Shown piece by piece: positions 1 through 9,400 of a stretch of 14,682 nt of DNA. The stretch is from contig JASFHH010000041.1 in the NCBI GenBank assembly GCA_050123335.1, positions 1 to 14,682 on the forward strand. The letters are read 5' to 3'. Under the pieces are notes generated by a model. That model was given only the letters and a program-made list of their open reading frames with translations, searched no databases and had not been told where the DNA came from. The DNA comes from JASFHF01 sp050123335. GTDB taxonomy: Bacteria > Pseudomonadota > Gammaproteobacteria > UBA12402. The position numbers and the translations under genes are program-made. Positions within the stretch are counted from its first letter, which is position 1. Each line of letters begins with the position of its first letter.

Positions 1-1
1 T

Positions 2-421
2 TTGTTGCAGTTGTCTTTGCCGCCGCTGAAGGAATGGAGAAATCGAACGCAATTTGATAAATCGTCGGCAACTTGGAGGGTTAATAAAGGTGTTGCGGTC
101 AATAAAGATTTAAATATGGAATCAAAGCATTTAATTATAAAGGGTGCGGGTAAAATTAATTTAGCTAAACGATACTTGGATTATAAGCTTGAGACAAGGT
201 TAAAGGGTGATTTTTGGGAAGGGGATTGGTTAGTGCCAATTAATATCAAAGGAAGTTTTGCTAAACCAAATATTACTTTAGATAATTTTAGTTTGTTGCA
301 CGAAATCAGTAAAAACATTATGCCGCAAAATATTGTTTTGCGTGCAATAAAAATTGTTACCACACCGTTTAGATTGTTTTATTATAGTTTAAAGCCAACA
401 CCAAAACGTCCGGAACGTTAG
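2..421 (+). CDS. AsmA-family protein, C-terminal fragment (5' end outside window)
   Basis: This open frame enters from the left edge and stops at 419-421, giving the last 139 residues of a longer protein. The sequence matches the end of the AsmA C-terminal domain: a segment around residues 38-52 (ESKHLIIKGAGKINL), then a strand pair with YLDYKLETRLKG, then the closing VPINIKGSFAKPNITLDN motif. AsmA-like proteins are inner-membrane-anchored, mostly periplasmic proteins linked to outer-membrane and phospholipid homeostasis. The N-terminal anchor is not visible here. The last 35 residues are basic and may be a lineage-specific tail. The gene is convergent with the GH130 gene, 32 bp apart, and I see no hairpin terminator between them. 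The TTG at position 2 is only the first full codon, not a start. Confidence 0.8.
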   Translation: MLQLSLPPLKEWRNRTQFDKSSATWRVNKGVAVNKDLNMESKHLIIKGAGKINLAKRYLDYKLETRLKGDFWEGDWLVPINIKGSFAKPNITLDNFSLLHEISKNIMPQNIVLRAIKIVTTPFRLFYYSLKPTPKRPER

Positions 422-453
422 TTTTTGATAAATTAAAATATAAAAAATGCATC

Positions 454-1941
454 TCACTTTTGTTCTTCTGTTAAGACCGACAACAGATCCTTCAAGGGAA
501 CACTGGCGAACTTGGTAGCAATGTCGCTTATTGCATAGGGGATAATCAAGGTGCCGTCGTGAATCATGCTGCCGCATGAATACACCACGTTAGGTACATA
601 ACCGGAGCGTTCTTCTGCCGTTGGAACCAACAACGGTTTTTTGGTTTGGCCTATAATATGTAATGGATTGTCTCGGTCTAACAACGTGGCGCCGATACTA
701 TACTGTCGCATAGGACCAACACCATGCGTGAGTAACAGCCAGCCAGCATCTGTTTCTAAAGGCGATCCGCAATTGCCAATCTGAACGAATTCCCAGGGAA
801 ACTTCGGTTGCTGAAGTATTACTGCCTCATCCCAGTGCCGTACGTTATCGGAATACATCAGAAAAAGATTCTCGTTATCCAATCTACCGATCATTGCATA
901 TCGGCCATTAAGTTTCCGGGGAAATAGAGCCATGCCTTTGTTTTGTGCTTTACTACCGCTCATGGTATGGATATTAATTCTTGCATTATCAATGGTTGTT
1001 GGTCGAGCCTCCAGAAGTTGAGGCATTATGGACTGACCGTTATACGCTGTATAGGTGCCAAAATAACACGTCGATCCGTCATCATCGGTAAAACGGACGA
1101 GACGAAGATCTTCGATACCGTGGCTCTCGGTTTCGGAAGTAGGGAAAATTACTGCTTCAGATGGATCAGTGTCTGTGGGAATTTTTAGCGCATAGTTTGA
1201 GCGAGCTACCCATAGCATGCTTTCTGCTGCTTGGCTGATTTTTTCCGGATCATCACAGGACTGGCGAACTTGCTCGATTCCTTCTTTGATGTCGGATAAC
1301 CTAAGTAAATTTGGTAAATGATCAAGAATATTTTCAGTGACATCTTTATAATATGCTCCCATCTCAATTAATTTTTGCCGGAAGAGGTTTTTTTCATAAT
1401 CTATATCATGAACCACCTCGAGTTGACGGCTTACAGGACTGGGCTGTTCAATGGAAATATTGCATTGCGCGTCTATGATGCCGCGGCGAAAGACAATCGA
1501 AGAAATATGTCCTTCACCAGTAGCCCGTAAACTCATTAAGAAGCGAGTACTGCCGGCAGGAATTCCCGATTGATCCAATGCTGGAATCATGGAAGGGTTG
1601 AATAATGCGGCAGCTTCGATAGCATATTCCATCGTAAAATATGCGCCAATAAGTAATTTTCGACGTGGGTTAATTGTGTTGGGATTCGTAATGTATTCTT
1701 GTACGGCCTTAAAGTTATCGGTAACCGCTTCAATTCCATAACGATGGCGTCCCTTAAAGCTTTGGTGTAATTGATCAGTCAATTCGTCAACCTCGCGGTC
1801 GGACAATTTTAAAATCCGATCAATGATGCGACGAATTTGCTCTTCGTTACTCGGAATGAAACGTCGGATGATAACACGATTGGGATCTCGTTCGAGACAA
1901 ATTGGAAGCCGCTTGACCTTGACTTCAGGTGTGTGTCGCAT
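454..1941 (-). CDS. GH130-family glycoside phosphorylase/hydrolase (beta-mannoside-type)
   Basis: A 495-residue protein whose C-terminal two thirds is a GH130-type five-bladed propeller. Visible landmarks are FNPSMIP (115-121), the catalytic-loop motif GIEDLRLVRF (275-284; D278 is the expected general acid), KGMALFPRK (335-343), IGRLDNENL (351-359), LLTHGVGP (403-410) and a C-terminal IPYAISD. GH130 enzymes act on beta-mannosides, most by phosphorolysis and some by hydrolysis. The Arg/Lys/His residues around 335-410 could bind phosphate, but I cannot decide between the two activities from sequence alone. Residues 1-100 are an N-terminal extension, and there is no signal peptide, so it should act in the cytoplasm. 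The ATG follows an AGAGGAG Shine-Dalgarno. It starts 18 bp after the sulfatase stop, implying co-transcription. Its G+C content is visibly higher than its neighbours' (27-28 of 60 in lines 541 and 1561). Confidence 0.85.
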   Translation of the reverse strand: MRHTPEVKVKRLPICLERDPNRVIIRRFIPSNEEQIRRIIDRILKLSDREVDELTDQLHQSFKGRHRYGIEAVTDNFKAVQEYITNPNTINPRRKLLIGAYFTMEYAIEAAALFNPSMIPALDQSGIPAGSTRFLMSLRATGEGHISSIVFRRGIIDAQCNISIEQPSPVSRQLEVVHDIDYEKNLFRQKLIEMGAYYKDVTENILDHLPNLLRLSDIKEGIEQVRQSCDDPEKISQAAESMLWVARSNYALKIPTDTDPSEAVIFPTSETESHGIEDLRLVRFTDDDGSTCYFGTYTAYNGQSIMPQLLEARPTTIDNARINIHTMSGSKAQNKGMALFPRKLNGRYAMIGRLDNENLFLMYSDNVRHWDEAVILQQPKFPWEFVQIGNCGSPLETDAGWLLLTHGVGPMRQYSIGATLLDRDNPLHIIGQTKKPLLVPTAEERSGYVPNVVYSCGSMIHDGTLIIPYAISDIATKFASVPLKDLLSVLTEEQK

Positions 1942-1959
1942 GATTTAACTCCTCTTTCT

Positions 1960-4329
1960 CTACTGCCTCGCTAATGCCGCTTTAATTTCTGCAATCGCTT
2001 TTGGACTTTCAATTTTTTCGCCACTGACATCAACCGCAACTCGATGTAAAACACCAGTAAATTTGAATGGTGTTTTATAAAGTTTTGAAGTTGCAGTGCC
2101 GTTATCATAACCACAAGTTAAACCTTCACATAATGCCAGCAAAACTGGTAATGTAAGCGGAAATTCCATTTCCGCAACTTTGTTTTCATTGAAATAAAGT
2201 TTGCCGATACCAGGCGCGCCTTTACCATTTCGTGAATCAGGTTCGCCAGTTACTTCAAACTCAAAACTTAAAATTATTTTTCCTTCAGGAATTTCTTTAT
2301 CAGACACTAAATGAAATTCTTTTACACCCGCATAATTATACACGTAATGCAATTTATTATCTTTTACAAACAAAGTATAACCACCAACGTTACCGCCGTG
2401 CGCAAGCAGTACACCTTCGGTGCCTTTTTTGAAATCAACAATTGCTACAATTACATGTGAACGATTTAAAGTTGAGACTGCAGCGCTTGCCGGTACCGGT
2501 TGTGTATTTGGAAAATAAATATAACGTGTACGGTTTGGAGTGATTTGTGGTCTTTCTGCTGCAAAACGCCGCAAATCCGGACCATCCAAAGGAAACACAT
2601 TATATTTGCCAGCTTCAGCGTACCACAATGTAATTAATTCTTGTAAAACATCTGGATATTTTTCCGCAACATTATGACATTCGGTAAAGTCTTCGTCTAA
2701 TTTATAAAGTTCCCAGCCGTTTTGGTCGCGTTCGCGAATGATTTCTGCAGTTACGCTGTCACCAAATTTATAACCTAATTCTTTTATGCCTTCAACAAAA
2801 TTTGGTCCGGGAAATGGACACACTGCGCGCCAACCATTATGGTAAATTGAGCGATGACCAAACATCTCAAAATATTGGGTGGCACGAGCACAATCTATTT
2901 TTGCATCATCGAATGTTTGTGCAAAACTTTTACCTTCGATTGGTGATTGTGCCACACCTTTGATTTCTTTTGGTGATTCGATTCCAAGAGCATCTAATAT
3001 AGTTGGTACCATATCAATTGCATGAGCATATTGAGTGCGTACTTCACCGCGAATTTTAATACCTTTTGGCCAAGATACAATAAATGGATCGCTTATGCCG
3101 CCGCGATAAGTTTCTCTTTTCCAACGGCGAAATGGCGTGTTGCCGGCCCAACACCAACCCCAAGGATAATGATTAAAATATTTTGGTCCGCCAAGTTCAT
3201 CAATTGCGGCTAAGTTATCTTCTAAAGATTCAGGTACCGCATTAAAGAATTTATTTTCATTAACTGAACCGGTTGTTCCACCTTCAGCGCTGGCGCCATT
3301 ATCAGAAATTAACATAATTAAAGTGTTATCAAGTTCGCCTATTTCTTCTAAAAATTTAGTGATGCGACCGATATGATAGTCAGTGTGTTCTAAAAATCCT
3401 GCAAATACTTCCATCATGCGCGCATATAATTTTCGTTCGTTTTTCGGTAATTTATTCCAATCTTGTACGTCTGGATCATGTGGAGATAATTCAGCATCTT
3501 TTGGTAGAATACCTAACTCTTTTTGTTTTTTAAAGACGTGTTCACGATAAACGTCCCAGCCCGCATCGAATTTACCTTTGTATTTATCAGCCCATTCTTT
3601 CGGAACATGATGTGGCGCATGCATTGCGCCAGTTGCAAAATACATAAAGAATGGTTTATTTGGTGCAACTTGTTTTGAATTTGCAATAAAACTAATTGCA
3701 TGATCGGCTAAATCTTCAGTTAAGTGATAACCTTCTTCAGGAGTTTTTGGCGGTTCAATTGAATGATTATCATAAGTTAAATCCGGATAATATTGATGTG
3801 TATCGCCTGGCAAAAACCCATAATATCTTTCAAAACCACGACCTAAAGGCCAGCGATCATAAGGGCCGGCTGCACTAATTTGTTCTGCCGGAGTTAAATG
3901 CCACTTGCCAACGCAATAAGTATTGTAACCGTTTTGCAATAAAATTTCAGAGAGAAAACCATTTTCAAATGGAATATAACAATCGGAACCTGGATAGCCA
4001 GTCGATAATTCCATAATTGCCGAAACATGATTGCTGTGATGATTACGGCCAGTCAAAATACAAGATCGAGTTGGCGAACAAAGCGCCGTGGTGTGCATAT
4101 TGTTATACAATAATCCGTTTTTTGCTAGTTTATCAATGTTTGGTGTATTGATTGGTGATCCATAACAACCAATTTGACCAAATCCGGTATCGTCAAGCAC
4201 AATAAATAATACATTAGGTGCGCCCTCTTTGGCTCGAAGTGGTTTGGGCCAGGCAGGGGATGATTCATCAACAGTTCGACCAATTACACCGCTGAAAGTT
4301 TTACCAGGTTTGTATTCCTTTAAAGTCAC
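1960..4329 (-). CDS. Arylsulfatase (type I, Cys-type, cytoplasmic) with C-terminal LamG-like domain
   Basis: A 789-residue type I sulfatase that hydrolyses sulfate esters. I chose GTG at 4329 because AAGGAG sits 7 nt upstream; the upstream TTG at 4392 lacks such a site and would add a poor, basic extension. With this start, NVLFIVLDDTG carries metal ligands D46 and D47. The maturation motif is C84-S-P-T-R88, in which the Cys becomes formylglycine. GKWHL supplies K142 and H144, GAMHAPHH has H236, LISDNGAS has D342 and N343, and RRWKRETYRGG has K403. Roughly residues 655-780 look like a concanavalin/LamG-type beta sandwich, as in the long (about 780-residue) mycobacterial AtsD-type enzymes. No signal peptide is present, so the substrate is probably imported or intracellular. 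It leads a two-gene unit with GH130 and diverges from the regulator and its likely maturase. The natural substrate is unknown. Confidence 0.92.
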   Translation of the reverse strand: MTLKEYKPGKTFSGVIGRTVDESSPAWPKPLRAKEGAPNVLFIVLDDTGFGQIGCYGSPINTPNIDKLAKNGLLYNNMHTTALCSPTRSCILTGRNHHSNHVSAIMELSTGYPGSDCYIPFENGFLSEILLQNGYNTYCVGKWHLTPAEQISAAGPYDRWPLGRGFERYYGFLPGDTHQYYPDLTYDNHSIEPPKTPEEGYHLTEDLADHAISFIANSKQVAPNKPFFMYFATGAMHAPHHVPKEWADKYKGKFDAGWDVYREHVFKKQKELGILPKDAELSPHDPDVQDWNKLPKNERKLYARMMEVFAGFLEHTDYHIGRITKFLEEIGELDNTLIMLISDNGASAEGGTTGSVNENKFFNAVPESLEDNLAAIDELGGPKYFNHYPWGWCWAGNTPFRRWKRETYRGGISDPFIVSWPKGIKIRGEVRTQYAHAIDMVPTILDALGIESPKEIKGVAQSPIEGKSFAQTFDDAKIDCARATQYFEMFGHRSIYHNGWRAVCPFPGPNFVEGIKELGYKFGDSVTAEIIRERDQNGWELYKLDEDFTECHNVAEKYPDVLQELITLWYAEAGKYNVFPLDGPDLRRFAAERPQITPNRTRYIYFPNTQPVPASAAVSTLNRSHVIVAIVDFKKGTEGVLLAHGGNVGGYTLFVKDNKLHYVYNYAGVKEFHLVSDKEIPEGKIILSFEFEVTGEPDSRNGKGAPGIGKLYFNENKVAEMEFPLTLPVLLALCEGLTCGYDNGTATSKLYKTPFKFTGVLHRVAVDVSGEKIESPKAIAEIKAALARQ

Positions 4330-4336
4330 AGCATTT

Positions 4337-4342
4337 CTCCTT
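4337..4342 (-). promoter_or_regulatory. Shine-Dalgarno that fixes the sulfatase GTG start
   Basis: Read on the minus strand the sequence is AAGGAG, seven bases, then GTG (4329-4327). An ATG closer to this site is in another frame and meets TGA after one codon. The site therefore supports GTG rather than the upstream in-frame TTG. Confidence 0.75.
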
Positions 4343-4464
4343 TTATTTAGCTTCAATATTTTTATTCTGACACTATAACTATTTTGCTTCAAGAAGAAAT
4401 AGTATTAATTGTGCAGGAAAACAAAAAACAACAAAAACAAATCGATATAAATTTTGTATTTTTG

Positions 4465-4470
4465 TATAAT
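4465..4470 (+). promoter_or_regulatory. Candidate -10 box of the regulator-maturase unit
   Basis: A perfect TATAAT lies 25 bp before the ATG of the regulator gene, within the 165-bp region shared with the divergent sulfatase gene. No good -35 hexamer is found at 16-18 bp, so expression may need an activator, or this may be chance in A+T-rich DNA. On the opposite strand a weaker TATAGT (4377-4372) could serve the sulfatase. The rest of 4330-4494 is A+T-rich, with an A/C-rich run near 4418-4441 and nothing else I can name. Confidence 0.4.
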
Positions 4471-4494
4471 GATAAAAAATTACAAAGGTGAATT

Positions 4495-5235
4495 ATGGAG
4501 CTAACAGATCTTGAAATTTTAATAGAAAAAGGTGAGTCTGATATTTTAGAATTCAAAAAATCTACAGCGTGTTTAAAGAGCGCAGGGGAAACGCTTTGTG
4601 CTTTTTTAAATAACGCAGGTGGTATAATTTTTGTTGGTGTTAATGATAAAGGCAAAATTGTAGGACAACAAGTAACAGAGAAAACTCGTCGCGAAATTGG
4701 TAGTATATTAGCTAAATTAGCTCCCGAACATAATGTTGAAGTTTCGTATATTGAAATCAGTAAAAATAAAAATGTAATTATGCTGCATGCTAAACCTCAG
4801 GATGATTTACAGCCTTATACATTTGATGGGAAAGCTTATATCAGGATAGAATCGGGTACTTATAATATGTCGCGTGATCAATATCAAAGAATGAATTTTA
4901 ATTATATGCAAAAACATCATAGTTGGGAAACTGGTATAATAGAAGATGCAGGGGTGGAAGATTTAGATACCGAAGAAATAATGAGAACAATAAATGCAGG
5001 TATTGCAAATCAAAGGATTCCAGCAGATCAGTTTGCTGATAAACCGGAAATAGTTTTAAAAAAATTAGGATTGGTTAAAAATGATCGATTAACTAGCGCT
5101 GCTATAGTGTTGTTTGCTAAAGTTACTCAACGTACCGTTCAGCGAGATTTATCCAAATTGAAAGAATTTGGTTTAATAGTGATGAAAGGAGAAAGAAAAT
5201 CAGCTATCTGGGAAATAACAATCAATAGGTCATAG
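4495..5235 (+). CDS. Schlafen/AlbA_2-type transcriptional regulator, internally shortened
   Basis: A 246-residue protein. Residues 13-130 form a Schlafen AlbA_2 domain: ESDILEFKKS (15-24), then ETLCAFLNNAGGIIFVGVND (32-51) and GKAYIRIESGT (112-122). Full-length relatives (about 400-480 residues) continue through an 'xAAxVLFGK' strand into an ATPase-like middle domain containing the REA-NA-HRDY region, and end in a winged helix. Here SAAIVLFAK (201-209) runs directly into TQRTVQRDLSKLKEFGLIVMKG (211-232), which is the terminal winged helix-turn-helix. About 200 residues are therefore missing with the frame kept. DNA binding by the wHTH may survive while ATP binding should not. ATG follows AAAGGTG. 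The gene lies between the sulfatase and maturase genes and probably shares a transcript with the maturase, so local regulation is a reasonable inference. Confidence 0.8.
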   Translation: MELTDLEILIEKGESDILEFKKSTACLKSAGETLCAFLNNAGGIIFVGVNDKGKIVGQQVTEKTRREIGSILAKLAPEHNVEVSYIEISKNKNVIMLHAKPQDDLQPYTFDGKAYIRIESGTYNMSRDQYQRMNFNYMQKHHSWETGIIEDAGVEDLDTEEIMRTINAGIANQRIPADQFADKPEIVLKKLGLVKNDRLTSAAIVLFAKVTQRTVQRDLSKLKEFGLIVMKGERKSAIWEITINRS

Positions 5236-5240
5236 CATGT

Positions 5241-5273
5241 TATGCGACATTTATACGACATTTATACGACATA
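5241..5273 (+). repeat. Three tandem 11-bp units after the regulator gene
   Basis: The units are TATGCGACATT (5241-5251), TATACGACATT (5252-5262) and TATACGACATA (5263-5273), sharing a CGACAT core at one helical-turn spacing. They lie 6 bp after the regulator stop codon and 45 bp before the maturase ATG. They could be operator sites for the regulator. They could also be a relic of coding repeats once inside its gene. Confidence 0.75.
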
Positions 5274-5318
5274 ATCGCGCCATTAGGCGTTAACTCTTTG
5301 AAAAAAGGAATATAATTT

Positions 5319-6455
5319 ATGGCTTTTCACGTAATGGCAAAACCAACTGGGGCGCAATGTAATCTGCATTGCGATTATTGTTTTTTCTTGGAAAAGGCAG
5401 GTTTGTATCCAGGCAGTAAATTTCGTATGTCGGATGCAACTATGGAAGCTTATATTAAGCAGACGATTGCATCGCAAAATACTCCGGAAATTACTATAGC
5501 CTGGCAAGGTGGTGAGCCGACTTTGATGGGTTTAGATTTTTTTAAACGCGTAGTCGAAGTCGAACAAAAATATATGACGCCTGGTACGTGCATTGTAAAT
5601 ACTTTGCAAACCAATGGTGTGTTGTTGGATGATGAGTGGTGTAAGTTTTTGTATAAACATGGTTTTTTAATTGGTTTAAGTTTAGATGGGCCAAAATATT
5701 TGCATGATAAATTTCGTCATGATAAGCAAGGCAATTCGGTTTTTGATAAAGTTATAAATGCTTTGCGCTTAATGCAAAAACACCAAGTTGAATTTAATAT
5801 TTTATGCACAGTTAATTCTGAAAACTCTAAATATCCTTTAGAGGTTTATAAATTTTTTCGTGATGAATGTAATGCGCATTATTTTCAATTTATTCCAATT
5901 GTGGAATTAGACGAGAATAAAAATATTACCAATCGAACGGTTGATGACAAACAATACGGAAGATTTTTAATAAAAATTTTTGATGAATGGGTAGCACATG
6001 ATGTTGGTAAAACTTTCGTGCAATTTTTTGATGGTGTTTTAGCATCTTATATTCGTGGATTTTCTTCACTTTGTGTATTGCGGCCAACTTGTGGTGAAGG
6101 GGTTGCGTTAGAACATAATGGCGATGTTTATTCATGTGATCATTTTGTTGATCCCAATTATTTATTAGGAAACATTCATCAAAACTCGATTGATGAATTG
6201 GTTTTTTCAAAAAAGCAAAAACAATTTGGCGCAAAAAAAAGTAATTTGCCGAAAAAATGTAAAGATTGCGAATTTTGTTTTACTTGTCATGGTGAATGCC
6301 TAAAAAACAGAATAATTACTTTGCCAAATGAAGATGCAAAATTAAATCATTTGTGTGAAGGATTGAAATTATTTTTTACGCATACAAAAAAACACATGCA
6401 AGAGATGGCTGATTTATTAAAATCAGGCCGACCGGCGGCGGATATTATGCGATAG
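5319..6455 (+). CDS. Radical SAM sulfatase maturase (anSME-type, SPASM domain)
   Basis: A 378-residue enzyme of the anaerobic sulfatase-maturating (anSME) family, which oxidises the active-site Cys or Ser of a sulfatase to C-alpha-formylglycine using S-adenosylmethionine. The SAM-cluster motif is C14-x3-C18-x2-C21, followed by FFLEK. The SAM-binding WQGGEPTL is at 62-69, and LQTNGVLLDDEW (96-107) and GLSLDGP (119-125) are typical of the family. The two auxiliary [4Fe-4S] clusters are accounted for by C252, C258, C273, C314, C317, C323, C327 and C346. D274 in YSCDHF occupies the place of the catalytic aspartate of the Clostridium perfringens enzyme. ATG follows AAGGAA with 8-nt spacing. It is 83 bp downstream of the regulator gene, and its obvious client is the Cys-type sulfatase divergent from that gene. 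Confidence 0.92.
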   Translation: MAFHVMAKPTGAQCNLHCDYCFFLEKAGLYPGSKFRMSDATMEAYIKQTIASQNTPEITIAWQGGEPTLMGLDFFKRVVEVEQKYMTPGTCIVNTLQTNGVLLDDEWCKFLYKHGFLIGLSLDGPKYLHDKFRHDKQGNSVFDKVINALRLMQKHQVEFNILCTVNSENSKYPLEVYKFFRDECNAHYFQFIPIVELDENKNITNRTVDDKQYGRFLIKIFDEWVAHDVGKTFVQFFDGVLASYIRGFSSLCVLRPTCGEGVALEHNGDVYSCDHFVDPNYLLGNIHQNSIDELVFSKKQKQFGAKKSNLPKKCKDCEFCFTCHGECLKNRIITLPNEDAKLNHLCEGLKLFFTHTKKHMQEMADLLKSGRPAADIMR

Positions 6456-6474
6456 CGGTGTGGGATAAACGCCT

Positions 6475-9400
6475 CTATAATTTAAGAAGTTTTTGAAAAA
6501 AATTCTTGGATTGCTTTTTCGGCGTGATAATTTCTTTGATATTTTTGATCAAAGTTATATAATCTTCTAAAGGTGAATTTTTCTTATTGTTGAAGAATTT
6601 TTGTTTTTTGCGATACTTAACGTTTGTTTGAGGTTTTTGTTGTCGTTGTTGAAAGTCAGATAAAACTCTAGAAAGTTGTTCCAATTGTGTATTAGTAAAT
6701 TTTTCCTTATGTAATTTTACACAAAGATCATCTAATTGTGACAGAACTATATTTTTTTTCCAAATTTCACCAATATTTTTGTGTACAACAAATTTATCCA
6801 TAATGAAAATTAATTGATTTATTTGCTTGATATTTTCTCCCGTATATCCATCACAATAAGTACTAAGTAAAATAGCTTTTACACAGTTATTTGCAGGGGT
6901 CATTAAACAACATTTCAGTATGTCTTTACGAAAGCCTTCCGAATCAGAGCCAAACATGCTAGTGGTCGTATCATTAGCACGTAATTTTGTTAAAATATTA
7001 TTATTATTGGCAGTTAATAATCTTAAGAGAATGTATTGCCCATCTTTTATTGAATTTCTCATTAGTTCTTTAGTAGACGTAAATGAAAGTTTTTTTAAAT
7101 CGTTGCTATTCTCTATTAAATTATATAACATCTGTTTTATTTTTTGTTGTTTCTCTTGCTTTATGTTTTTGCTATTTATGCACCCACGCAATAAATCACA
7201 TTGATTGTCAATAGAAAAAGTTTTTATCAATGGTTCATGTTGTAATATCATATCAGGCGTATTTTTTATTTTATTTTTTATAAGAAACCAAAAATAACCA
7301 GCCTGTTGTTGTTTGGTGAAAATCTTTTGAAAAATATGATCATTCTCTATACGCAAAAGGGCATGATATTTTAATTCGTTAGAAATTTTGTTATCTTTGA
7401 ACATATCATATTTTTCATTTGATGCTTGGGTAACCATTTCTTCTACATAATCTTCATCTGTTAACAATCCCAACATGCGCAACTTAATAAAATAATTTTC
7501 TTGCTTCTTCCAAATATTATAGTGTACGTTTTTTTCTATATGTTCTGACAAGGTTAAATTTGATAAGCATTTCTTTAACAAATCACATTTTTTTGGTAAA
7601 AGTTTTTTATTTGCATTTTCAAGATCTTTCACTAAACCATACACAAATTTATCCAAAAAATGCCGTCGAATTTCTTTTGTTTTAGTTTCGACAAATTCGC
7701 TCAGTTGTGTATATCTAAATGACTGGCTATTTGATTGTGATATAGTGGATTTGACTGATTTTGATGAGCTAAAATAACCAGAAGATAAGTCAGATGTTTG
7801 TTTGGTTTTTGTGTTCTTTTTTGGTTGTAATTTCTGTTTCCATGCAAGAAAATCTTTCATATTATTTAATTCAGCATCACACTTTTTTAAAATTTTATAG
7901 CACTTAATTGCTAGCTGATTTGCAAGATCAGGTTTTTTTGAACCAAATGTATTGACAATACTTTTATGCCAGCCCATTATCAGTTTCATTAGTGTTGCCG
8001 GATGCTTAATATCCAAACATCCTTTGTCAAGCAAAAACCATATGTTAATGATCTTATCTTTTACTGGAACATCATCTAATAAAATTAACGTTTTTTCCAT
8101 CCCGATTTTTTTTATAATATTTTTGATAGAGTTCCCGCCTAATTTCAAAAGATTTTCAATTGTATGTTTCGAACCCATTCCCAATATCGTTTCCATGAAC
8201 TTCTGTTCATTTATAATATTTAATAGGCTTATGTTCATAGGATCTTGTTTCACATTAGAATTAAGTTTATTTGTTATTAATTTAGTGTATTGAGATAATT
8301 TCAAAGGCTGTTTTTTGGCAATAGCTATAAAAATTTCTCGATACATTTTTTTATAAAAATTTAATAGTGCATGGTCAGGTTTTTTGTTGACATTGGAAAT
8401 AATTGCTGCAATTTTATCCATTACTGAGAATGCGTTTTTAAATCCACTGTTTTCAAGTAAAACAAGTATTTTCTCTTGCATTGCTCTCATGATTGATTTA
8501 GAACCATTTTGTTTTATATATTCATTTAGCCCTTGCTTATTTCCCTCTTTAATATCTTCTATAGAATTGATAATATTTTTAATCTTAGTTAATTGTAAAT
8601 CTTCGTGTTTTTTGTTGGCTTCAAACAATTGTTGTATATATTTTTCGGGATATACTTTTTTAGTTTTTAAATTAATGTAGCTCCAATTTCCATTTTTATC
8701 ATATCTTGTTTTACAGTCAGTAATGAATTCACAATGTGAAATATGCTTTTGTAATTTATCTAACTCCCAGCGTAAAAACAAATAAATTACTTGTGCCAAT
8801 CTGGGAACTGAACCTACAAAACAATAATATGGGCTACTTGTATGAAAATGACTATTATTATTAAATAACTTTCGAATTTCTTTTTTCGCATAGTTGCTTA
8901 TATTTTTGTCATTAAAAACATCACAGCCCCAAGAATCAAATGTCATACAATTAAAACTAGAACTAGGTGAAAGTTTATCTGACAAACTAAGATAACGACC
9001 TTTTACAGATTCCATAACATTTTTAAAATTCTTATATGGATTAAAATTTTTTACTAAATTTTTTAACTTTATAACGTCTACACCATTTTGCGTAGTGGCA
9101 TTATAATACATATCTTTTAAAACACGATTATTTTCAAATGGAACAGTTAAATATAAGCGTTCTGGACGTTCAGATATCTTAATTTGGTGCGAAGATAAAT
9201 CCAATCTATTGCCAAGAAAATCTTTAATTATTTTGCGGATATTCAAGTATGACTTACCCACCACGCCATTGATATACTGAAATCCCTGAACTGCGTATTT
9301 CATATGTAATAATTTATCTGTACTATTTTTCCAAATATTTAGCCGCATGTCTTTCTTTACTTCATAAATATCATATATATTTTTTAAAGCGCCTTCACTC

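Noticed and set aside
4330..4392. N-terminal extension of the sulfatase from a TTG at 4392
   Set aside because: The extra 21 residues are basic and unlike sulfatase starts, no ribosome binding site precedes the TTG, and AAGGAG is correctly placed for GTG at 4329.
4389..4655. Minus-strand 88-codon frame overlapping the regulator start
   Set aside because: It lies antisense to the clear AlbA_2 coding sequence and across the divergent promoter region, and matches no family.
5278..5289. Short CGCC-ATTA-GGCG hairpin before the maturase gene
   Set aside because: The stem has only four pairs and no T-run follows, so it is not a convincing terminator.
5311..5316. TATAAT just before the maturase ATG as a -10 box
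   Set aside because: It lies between the Shine-Dalgarno and the start codon, so transcription from it would begin at or after the ATG.
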